DNA from: Halichondria panicea | Lineage: Eukaryota; Porifera; Demospongiae; Suberitida; Halichondriidae | Reading direction: 5' to 3' | Assembly: GCF_963675165.1 (NCBI RefSeq) | Contig: NC_087377.1 | Coordinates: forward strand, 12,138,632 to 12,202,631 | DNA: 64,000 nucleotides | In this document: piece after piece, positions 37,460-47,890 of the stretch | Position numbering within the stretch: the stretch's first letter is position 1 | Layout of the letters: each line of letters opens with the position of its first letter | Notes under the pieces: generated by a model | What the model was told of the DNA's origin: nothing | Databases searched by the model: none | Seen by the model: only the letters and a program-made list of their open reading frames with translations | Translations under genes and position numbers: made by a program

Positions 37460-39040
37460 GACCCACTATTCCCATACAAAAATGTCAAGGTTGTAACAAG
37501 CTTGCTACAAGGTGGTTTGGTTGCAGAAAGGTTGTTACAATCTAGAAAACAGGTTGTAACAACCTTGCATTGTGGTTGTCATTCAGTACAATTGATTTAC
37601 AACCTTGTAAAATAGTTGCAGCAACATTGCGTTCTGGTTGCTCATTTTGTAACAACCTGTTTACAACCTTGTAAAAGACATGGCAAGTGCACCCCAATTG
37701 GAATTATTTTCATATCTTGAATGTCAGCTGTCTAGCTAAGAGCAGGACAGTAGGAATCATGCCCTCCTCCAATGTGCACCAAGTTGCTGTAGCTGTCGTG
37801 AGACTGCAATGGTTGGCCAAGAAGTACTATGATGCCAACATTTTAAAGATGTCCAGTAAGTAGCTTTCATGATATTTAAAAGTAAGACAAACGAGTGCTG
37901 CAAATTGCGCTGTGTTAATGCCTAGCCTCGCTATGTCATGTTTTCTATCAAAAGTATTAGAGTGCTATATATAGTACTAGAGACTTAGTATAGGGGGAAT
38001 TTGAATTTGAAAGTGAATAATCTCTATCTATATATAGGCCGGGGTATGTCTGCAAGAGCTCACACAATTAATGGCTACTAAATAGCAGCTGCTCTTTTCT
38101 GACTCTTGTAGCTAATAAAAAGCTAGCGCTTTAGTGCAGGACTATAACTCATAAGCTGAATAGAAACTTTTGTGCAAACAAAATTAATGATGCTACGAAA
38201 GCTGCAACAGCTTTCAATGTAGCCATAACTCAAGAAAGAAACTTTAGTTTGTAATCTACGAATCAAAATCCAAGAGAACGTGGCAAGAAGCCTATATATA
38301 GAAACTGTTAGTTTTCGTCGCATTGCAGCATTTACAGCCACAGTCACTGTCAGCTTTACCGTATCCCTCATGCGGCTACGACTGAGGCATAACAATGTTG
38401 AATGTATGTCTCTAAGATTTTGTACAAATCATCATCCCCTATACCTCTATACGTCCACCCCTCTTGCTTATCACGAAGCATAAATAATTAGTGATAGATA
38501 TGGTCCTATAATTATGACACTTATAATTATGTACAGGCCGCCAGCACGCAGAGAAAGCTGTGTAGTAAACCATGCACTGGTTAATCGATGCAGTAAACGA
38601 CAAATGTGCATCATGTCGCCGTGTCATGCCATGAGAAGGCAGCGTAGTGGTGTATACTGTTTGGAACTCAATCAATCTCTCATCATTAATCGGTACTCGA
38701 AGAGACTATAATAATATTATAGCTTGCTTAACACATTATACTTTGTAATACTATACTTTGTTCTGTTATTTATTTTGTATCTCACTCTTAATGGATTTCA
38801 CTGTTTAACTACCTTGAAACTACCTTGAAACTACCTTGTTGCAACCCTGTTAGTAACCAGGTTGAAACCACCTTGTTGCAACCGTAATAACCAGGTTAAA
38901 ACCACCTGGCTACAACCTTGAAACAAGCTTGAAACAATTTCAAATCCATGGTTCTGGCAAGGTTGCTGCAACCTTGCCACAACCTTGTAAGACTTGCTTG
39001 TTTCAACCTTGCCACAAGGTAGTTATTTCTGAATGGGTAC
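37460..39040. mobile_element. Element with inverted subterminal GGTTGTAACAA repeats
   Basis: The left part (37480-37690) is full of degenerate GGTTGTAACAACCTTG units; the right part (38805-39025) carries them in the opposite orientation (CAACCTTGTTGCAACC). The outermost ends CCCATACAAAAATGTCAAGG (37472) and the complement of CACAAGGTAGTTATTTCTGA...GGG (about 39037) are similar. A dispersed repeat (38095-38400) lies inside. Clustered subterminal repeats are typical of DNA transposons; no transposase was found. Confidence 0.6.
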
Positions 39041-39219
39041 GTGTATACAAGTGAGACAACAATTAAGCTGATAACTGCGCTTTGTGTGTGTGTACCCCCC
39101 CCCCCGAGACACAGTTATCAGAGCTACAACCGTTAGTTTTAAAATAGTCAATGACAACTTAAAATGAAACCAGGGATGATTCATGCATGCAGGTGAATCT
39201 TACTGGACATGTACTCTAC

Positions 39220-39983
39220 CAGGGATACAAAAGAAAGAGGGATTGGAAACGAACATTTTTGCGAAACACTCCACGTTATAGGGCGTGGCTAAAACTACAA
39301 AGGATTATATTTATAGTCAGCATGCTCATTACCTGTCTTGACTGCTCTACAATGTGTTGTAAATACAAACAGTGAAATTATCATTTTTAATGTTGATTTT
39401 TCTAAAAAGTAAAGAGAATTTAGCTCTAAAAAGTCGACTAAGCCATGCAGCCACTATTACTAGACAAATAAATGCTATACAAGAAGGAATAGCCTTTACT
39501 ATGAAGTCGTAGGAGGGACAGGCCCGTGGTGTGCCTAAAAGTATACTGAAGCAGTTTGAAGGACTATACTGCAAACGTTTATGAACAGTACAGCTTATTT
39601 ATAGCATGAAGCCATTCTATGTAGCACTTAGATACATAATAACCAAGTCAAGCAATGTCCTTTGCTGTTTTGACTTCAGGAGGGACACAGAAAAGTTGAC
39701 ATAGAGTAATTCAAGCTAAACTCAACAAAAATTGGAAACAAAGTAAAGACAACATACTTAGAGCTTGTCAGTGGTATAAGCTTACTTCTCTCGAGTATCT
39801 CCCAGGCCCTGAGTGATCGCTAGTGGATAGGAGAGCTAGAAACCAGGGATACAAAACCATAGCGCAGTCCTCCATGTAATTATTTGCGAGCGCGATTAAT
39901 TACATGGAGTGCTTCACCGGATGTCAGTCCTTTTACACAGGCATGGGCGGTCGTTTCCAATCCCTCTTTCTTTTGTATCCCTG
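39220..39983. mobile_element. TIR transposon, family with 7-bp duplication (copy 3)
   Basis: It begins CAGGGATACAAAAGAAAGAG and ends with the complement. Flanks are ACTCTAC on both sides (39213-39219 and 39984-39990). It is 764 bp and similar to 5243-6020 along its length. Confidence 0.87.
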
Positions 39984-40112
39984 ACTCTACTGTGGTGCTT
40001 ACGTAGATGTACGTACATGTACGTTTGAATGAAAGTTTTTATACAGTCCCACTTACTCATTACCACTAGATCTACCACATGCCACTATCTATTAATGTAC
40101 TGATGCATACTC

Positions 40113-40290
40113 ACCAGCCTCAAGATTTCCTTTGCAAGTTGTTCCTCCAGATCTTACTGAGATAATTATGATCTGCCAGCTCCCTCCATGTTGGTCGTCC
40201 AGAACAACTCTTAGGCAAACCAGCCGTTACAATGTATCTTTCAGGGTCTGGGTCCGCAAGACTACTCTTCCATCATCCATTAGTCAACCA
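40113..40290 (-). pseudogene. Death-domain C-terminal exon relic 3
   Basis: The minus strand shows WRELADH and, after a frame change, EEQLAKEILRL before a GTGAG donor: the second Death exon pattern of gene F with an indel. Upstream residues are also shifted. Confidence 0.5.
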
Positions 40291-40299
40291 CTTCAGTCA

Positions 40300-42250
40300 A
40301 ACAGCAGCTGAGACAAAACAGGGGTAAAGACCCACTACACAATAAACATGAAGTGAGACAAGTGATAAGGGTCTGATAAAGGGTCATGCAATCTACAACC
40401 ATTATTTGATGGACAGATAAAGGGTCATACAATCTACAACCGTGGTACGTAATTCAACGACTGGTTGGGTAGCAGTGACTGTGTAGTTGTCTCTCCTCTG
40501 GGAGGAACTCCCTCGTAACCACGAAGGCTAACATACACAATATAACGTATCATGCTTGACATGATACAAGGAACCTCTCGATTCCAGGTCTTTTGTATTG
40601 GTGTATTGCAACTTGGAATCGAGGCTAGAGAACCTCTAGACTAATTAACTGAGACTGTGATAAAGAGGTGGATGCATGGTTGAAGCGTTTGGTTGTACAT
40701 AACTTCTTACTGCATGGACGTTTAATTTAATCCCTTAAGGCTTTGCGATCGTGCAAATATATGAGTTTCCAGTGCTAAAACAATTTGGATTTAAAAAAAA
40801 CAAGTCTTGTCTCTCACAGATGCTCGCTTTATTTGCTTATAATATCTATGAAAAGGATTGGCTATGGACACAATAATTAGATTTTAAGAAAGCTTTGTCC
40901 TAAAGCTATGCAGTGGAACATGAGAATTACACAGGCTCTTTGTGGTATACACCGTATACTGGTATAGGTCTTACCTATATCGAACAGATATCATTTTTTG
41001 TATCAATTACTGATGGTACCAAGTCTGCACTTCTTCCTTTTCGTTCAGGTGTACCACAGAGGAGCATTCTTGGACGATACCAAGCTTATTAAATCAGTTT
41101 CAAGTGTAAATGATGGCCTGCTAATGCAATCAGATATTGCATCATTTTTTGTTGTAGTCACAGTATCTTGCACCATGTTATAATTATTGTATCACTTAAA
41201 TTAGTTTCATTTTGTACACTTGCTGTGAAGTTCATAAATTATTGATGGTATACCGGTATGTACGACACTTTATGCCAAAATAATTCATCTTGTGTATGTT
41301 CACGAGTGAATGTACATACTTGATCAGACACTACGGTATTGACTTCGAAGCTGATTAGGTAAAGAGTGTTAACTAAACATATACATAGTAAGCATCTTAC
41401 AATCTGGACAAGGGTGTCCACATTTAAACATCACACATAATTACATTGCTAAACTAGTGATTCTTACCACAAGCCAATCGAATAGGTTAATAGCCATGAG
41501 CAGGTAATGTGTTCAAAGGCCCAATGCATTATTGCCCTATGGTATGGTAAAGTCGGAGTGTGTAGCATTCTTTATTCTTTTCAACTTTTCCTGTTCCTCC
41601 CTATAGTTTCGTTATCATAGTCTCTCGTTTGTGTTTTGTTTTGCTTTCTCTAGTGCCTTAAGTTTCCCATAAAGGGCACTATGACAGGAGCAACTACCCT
41701 GCTTGTCCTGCTCTACTCAATTCATTTTGCTAAATGACCCTTTTGGGATTGGTTATAGACACACCACCTTAAGTAGGGGAAATATTTAGTGCAAGATATC
41801 TGCGGAGCTGACCTACTCTTGAATTACAATCATGCATAATCAAGTTTCAACCAGTGTTGGTTATAAATGTGAAAAATTCAAGGAGGAAAAAGGAGGGAAC
41901 TAAATGAATATCTATAGAGTTACTCCCCCCTCGTGGTCAAATGAATACACTTAAAGTGTTGACAGTTGAGACTACATGTATTAAAAACCACCAAATGTTA
42001 TTATATAGACACTGAAAGATAAACTAAGCCATCTACCACAAACAGACAATCATCTTCCTATAATAACTCAACATTTCAATGCACTAGCACCAGGTACACA
42101 ATGTATGTGTGTGAACGTACTTATATTATATATACCTACACAGCTGCTGGCATCACATGAATGTATAACCGACCAGGAAAGTAAACGGGAATTCATAGCC
42201 TAACATGGTCATACTAATAAACTGCTTTCATAACAGGAAAAACCAACATG
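40300..42250. other. Intergenic, no gene seen
   Basis: It contains a small inverted repeat around CGATTCCAGG/CTTGGAATCGAGG (40570-40630). No exon-like conserved segment was recognised. Confidence 0.4.
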
Positions 42251-42257
42251 CATTAAT

Positions 42258-42567
42258 CAGTGGCATAGGAAGATTTTTTGCAAGGGGGGGCTAATAGTAG
42301 TCTGGCCACGCCCTCCCCAACTTCAAAAACTGAAAGAGGCTGGAATTCGAGACGCAGGCTCACAGATCAATCATTATCTCTGCGGTAGATCTATCACTTT
42401 GCACTTTAGACTTTTGAAACCACGCCCATCATTGAAATAATCACATAATTTACAGTTTTAGCTAGCTGGCTGCAGCCAGCATGCTGTAGCTAAGCTAGCT
42501 CAACAGTTCAAGCTAAACATTGCTCTCCAACAAGGGGGCTGGAGCCACCCCACTTCCTACGCCACTG
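42258..42567. mobile_element. TIR element with CAGTGGCATAG ends
   Basis: Starts CAGTGGCATAGGAAG and ends CTTCCTACGCCACTG, flanked by TTAAT on both sides (42253-42257 and 42568-42572). It is 310 bp and belongs with the elements at 9126-9733 and 60847-61603. Confidence 0.83.
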
Positions 42568-43281
42568 TTAATGCATGCATGCCCACCTATAGAGATACAT
42601 GCTACAGCACTAATACAACATTTATTTATAGGATAATGACCTAATGTAGGGAACAATAATTATACAGACAGTTGGCATTGTATCTAGTGTGTTGATGTCT
42701 GCATGAAAGCCTTGTCATGTACGTGTACAAATAAGCTGTTAAAGAACAATTAGGGGTTATAATTATATAGCATTCTATTATTAAGTTTCTGTGTAGAGTC
42801 CAACGATGCATTACGGAAACATTAAAAGTACACCATAAAAGCAACCAAGCTTCCTACACATGTCTGAAGCCAGAGTACAAAATTTCAGTTCAGATACACA
42901 AATAATATTCATGATATTGATACCGTTAAGATTTACTATGGAAACACCAATCAGTGAGTAGACCATAATCACAGGGGCTCTGGGTGAATTCCAGACACAC
43001 CCAACAATAAGAGGAAATGACATAAGCAAGCAGGAAATGACAGGCCTTAAAGGATTATCGTTAAAGCCAGTAGGCTTAACTTGGATTGGCACTACTCTTG
43101 GAGCTTTTTATCACTTTTCATATAATTATAGGATTGGCCACAAAACCACACAATTAATCCATAGCAACAAGTGAGGGCTATAAATTATTTAATCTCACAA
43201 CGCCATGACTATGAACAGTGAAAATCAGATTATGTTAACAGCACTATACATAGTGGATATAATTATATCTATACACATCAC

Positions 43282-43536
43282 CAAGGAGCCCATAAATAAG
43301 AGAAGGAGCGGCTAACTTCAACGTATACTCGGGGATCACGTTTCGTAATTGCCGGTGAAACTGCACTTCCTTGTATAGAAGCGACTAAGTGCTTGCAAAC
43401 CGCAGCCCAGTTGCATATAACACATGTAGGGATTCAACCACTAAGTGACTCTGCATATATGGAAGTGTGGTCATAGCCACTTACGAAACATAATCCCTGT
43501 AGTCAGCCGCTCCTTCTTTTATTTATGGGCTCCTGG
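43282..43536. mobile_element. MITE with inverted GGAGCCCATAAAT ends
   Basis: The left end CAAGGAGCCCATAAATAAG and AAGGAGCGGCT are mirrored at the right (AGCCGCTCCTT, ATTTATGGGCTCCTGG). CATCAC flanks both sides (43276-43281 and 43537-43542). It is 255 bp. Confidence 0.8.
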
Positions 43537-44102
43537 CATCACATAAGTGCAATTTAACAATAATCCGGAGGACACTTCCTATAGAGCTACAAACCAACAT
43601 CATCACATACATGTACATGTACGCACCCGAGTGTGCACGATTCCATATAGAACACAACATGCAATACCTATGCACTGCTTGGCTCAATACAAGTTTTCTT
43701 TGTTGTTGCCTGGTATATGGTTGGTACGCCTTTAAGGCCTATGGCAGAGGAGGTCCGACAACCATGGGCCTAACTTTAATTTAGCATTTTTATAACTTGT
43801 GCTTAGAGGTACATGTTGCACTCCTCTTAGACTTAGTCCTCTGTCTTGTATTGTTAGGTATAGTTTTAGTAATATAGGAGCTCTAACACTCTCAATAACA
43901 TCTGTAAAGGCAATCAAGTTTCATGATTTGCTGATTCAGCAAAAAATTAATGCTAGGCACACAGTTGTCGAACCTCCTCTGGGCCTATGGTTTGAGGTAT
44001 TATAACAAAACAGTTAATTTATGGACTTAGAATTGGTAATGAGTGGTTGAAATGAGCTACATGTACATGTATATTCTATAGTTGCTCAACATGTTACTAT
44101 TA

Positions 44103-44386
44103 CAGTAGAACCTCCATTATCCGGAACCTCGATTATCCGGCTTGGCAGTTTTCTTGTTACCAGATTAGAAAATGGGCGTGTCCCTCAAACGCGCATGTGC
44201 GTTGCAGCTGTTACCATGGAGACATGCCTGTTTATCTTCTGCGCATGCGCAGACAACCATGTGGCACTGCTGTTTATCAATAAAGTGGGTGGATCAAGAC
44301 GTGGTTTATCTATTCGATTATCCGGCATATTCACTTATCCGGCCTGCTTCTGGAACCAAGGTGTCCGGATAATCGAGGTTCTACTG
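44103..44386. mobile_element. pogo/Tc1-like MITE with TA flanks
   Basis: Starts CAGTAGAACCTCCATTATCC and ends GGATAATCGAGGTTCTACTG, flanked by TA. The ends resemble pogo/Tigger-type termini; that assignment is from memory. It is 284 bp. A half copy lies at 20285-20320. Confidence 0.8.
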
Positions 44387-44647
44387 TACATGTATTATGT
44401 CAATCAACCAACACTAGCGGAGACTAAGTTTCTTGATAAACATTAATTAAGTGATCAAAAAATTCTTGGGTAAAAAGTGAATTGAGAGGAAACAACCTAT
44501 CTTGAATAAAACTTTCCTGACATGTTAAACATGTAAGCTGACAATTAAATGATTGTGGCTAAAATCCGGGGTAAACTAACAAAAATGATTTCATGTATTG
44601 AGAGTTTATTCTTGTACTAAAAATAGTTTTAATTCCGTACCACACAC

Positions 44648-45352
44648 CTAGTGCTTGGTGTAGTGCTTAGAAGGGAGTGGAGGTGCCGGGGGTTCGTTGT
44701 TAGGGGCTGGTTTAGGGGGACGGGCTGGAACTATCTCAATAGTTCTGCATGGGAAAAGTGATCAAGATAAGAACCGTTAACACTACTAAATGATACAAGG
44801 GTAAAGTTATGATGACAGAACCACAGTTTATAATTATTTGTATAGCTCAAACATGGGAGACACGTACATGTATTTGATGCATCTGTGGACCCATTATCCC
44901 AACCCAGAGGAGGTACGACACGCGTGCCTCGATGAGGCTAATTACCTCTGCAATAACGTTGAGCGTGGGCGGATAATCAAGGCGTGGTTACGCCCACGTT
45001 CAACGTTATTGCAGAGGTAATTAGCCTAATCGAGGCACGCGTGTCGTACCTCCTCTGATCCCAACCTATACCAACCTATATGGACACCTCACCCTTTCGT
45101 TGGATTAAGGTTTACCTATAAAAACTTCGGTTGCTGACCACCATACAATTGCATTGGTAGTTATACATGGGAGCATTTTGTGGCACTCAACTTACGGTTT
45201 AGGAGGACGTGAGGGAGGCAGTGCCTTTGGTAATCCGGGGCCGTCATCTGTCATGGTGGGGGATCGAGAGGGGAGGGGAGGGGGAGGGGCTCGGTCGTAC
45301 TTGTACACGGTACTTGGTACTGCCTTCATGTTCAACTCCACTGGGAGGCGAC
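44648..45352 (-). other. Gene F proline-rich C-terminus
   Basis: The last two exons (45352-45196 and 44744-44648) join in phase 2. They contain DRAPPPPLPSRSP and PARPPKPAP, then PPAPPLPSKHY. PPLPSR and PPLPSK fit the class II SH3-ligand pattern PxxPx(R/K), so binding of SH3 proteins is plausible. Tyrosines also occur (VYKYD). The intron between them hosts the MITE at 44905-45057. Confidence 0.75.
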
Positions 45353-46480
45353 CTGTGAGTGAGTGTGACGAGTGGGGTAGTGTGGGTCATAATCATACTG
45401 TAGGGTGTATTTTGCTCCAGCAATTAAACTACTTGGATCGAGTTAACAGCTGTTAAACATACAAAGAGTCTCATTTTGGTAAACAGGGAAGCATAATTAT
45501 TATGTTATATACCACAGTTCTCAATGAATGGAGAGAAGAGCAAGAATGTGGCTTGTTGTAAAGTGAAGCAGTGTTGTGTCTAGTAGTTGGGTAGTTAGGA
45601 CACAACACAATACTGCCCACACAATCAAGGGAAGCCAGGTGTGGGCCCTTGGGATAAGTGGATACGTGTACGTGTGTACATACATGATGTACATGTACAT
45701 GATAATGACCTTTTTATGATGGCAGTTTAGTCGAGCTAAGGTAATTTGAGTACAATATTGTGACTGTCAATTAGAAAGGCTATTAGGGTTGCTTAAACAT
45801 AATATAATTATAGGTATAGCAATAACAACAATAATATTATGCTTTTCCAATAACGTACAGTCGATTGTGAGTATTTTTTTATACATGTATACGGACGGAC
45901 ACAATGACAGGCCACTATTACAGTTACCAGCTTATAGACTACCAACAGGGCCACAATTCAAGCAACACACATGAAACCACTACTCACCAGTTTCGTAGAT
46001 ATTTATGAGCTCCTTTGCTAGCTGCTCCTCTCCAATATTATGGAGATGACCAGCCAGCTCCCTCCAGGTTGGTCGCCCAGAACAGCCCCTCATCCATTGG
46101 TCGATCACCTCCGTTAGACAGCCACCATGGTTGACTCCACACGAATCCTCAATCTAAAATGAGATATTTGAGTGAGTAACGGGTTACACCAACAATAGAT
46201 GGCACTTCTATTTGTACGATTAAGGTGTGACCAAACAATGGGTTAATTATAGACTTTTAAGTTATCAACTTTCATCATTTACACATTCCTTCACACCACG
46301 TACAGAACAATGATTGACCCTTGATAGATTTAAGATTAGTAAGTACCTGTTCAATCATTGTTTTAGGCAGCCTCATAGTCTCAGCCAGCTCCCTCCATTT
46401 GTGGTCCATTGACCTGATCTGGACCAAGGCCTGGTCAATGTCCAGGAGCTTGTCCACATCAGGCAGGGCTGGGGCTGAGG

Positions 46481-46549
<69 letters not shown>

Positions 46550-47850
46550 GAGAGAGAGAACTGACCTTGCTAATGCAAAGAGGCCACCTAAAACATATTT
46601 CAGTAGGCTATGCTTCAGGGCAGCACTACAATTAGGCCACCTGTCACTGGAGGAAGCAATGAATGCTATACACTTTCTAACACCCAAGCCATGAATACCA
46701 TTGAGGGGAGTCTATACAGCAGCTATATCTTGCTGTACCAACTCATGATCAGTGTGTGAATCCACATAACAAGGTTAGCTCTCAATTGCAATATCCACAA
46801 AAAAGCGTTTTGCGTTGAGCGTTCCTTATAAGGTTATCTGTGGTCAACCATAAAGCTGTATCTTAGTCAACAATGCACTACATGTATTCTACAAACAGTT
46901 GATGGATCAACTTGAAGATTCTCAGCAACACTTTGATAAGACAGTCCAAGCAGCTCTGTCTGATGCACTATCTCCATCTTATATCCCAAATAATGCCTTG
47001 GTCAGCTTTTTTCACAAGAAAAATCCATATTTTGCTTCCTAATCAGACATGGCATTTCACCACAATGTGTTTATGAGACCACAATGTGTAAAGATTAGAT
47101 ATCCATATAAGGAACGCTCTACAATTTCAAAGATTCTGCAAAACCCTGTACCCACTGCCTTAAAAGGTAAGGGTAAAACCAGAAGCTTACGTAAACTTGA
47201 CAGCTTATCAAAGAACCACCACTGGTTCCTAATCAGCTGGTCAGGTGATGGGATTCTGCCATGATTAAGAAAGAGTGTGCTGTAATGTTGTCAACAACAC
47301 TATATGCAACTGAATCGGAAAAAATGGGGATCTCGCTAGATATCTCTAACTACCAGGAACGGACGCACTATGGTACATTCTAACATATCTGGTACACCTA
47401 TCAAAATCATTGACAAAGCCTCAAAGCCTATCACACAAACAGGCTCACCTGTTGGGCTGGCTGGGAGGGTGGCTGCTTTGGCTTGCTTCCTACTGGTGGC
47501 AGCAACATCCACAGTGGCGTAGGTGACCTGGTGTTGGTCCACTGTGGCAGTCGTGTTTTTGCCTTTCTTGTGGGACTGGCTGGAGCTAAGGGCAGCATAC
47601 ACCACTGGTTCCACTGTATCCTGGGGTGTCGGGAAACAAACAGAGTCAAGAATAGCTTTCAGTTACAGATCTGTACAATGTGACGCAGGATATTGTGGTA
47701 AAGTATTGTATTGGTGTATATGCATCACAGGACACATCAACATGCACAAACAGTTTCATTATGAACCAAAGATGATTTGTTTAACTTGAAGTATATAGTT
47801 ACAATGCCAACCAAAACAGACACCCATTAGTCACAATACTCTCACTAATG

Positions 47851-47890
<40 letters not shown>

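Noticed and set aside
42811..43092. 93-codon minus-strand ORF with a hydrophobic stretch
   Set aside because: No similarity to any family member and no exon context; probably random.
45154..45456. Plus-strand ORF with Gly-rich sequence
   Set aside because: It is the antisense of the proline-rich gene F exon 45352-45196, which has matching phase and splice sites.
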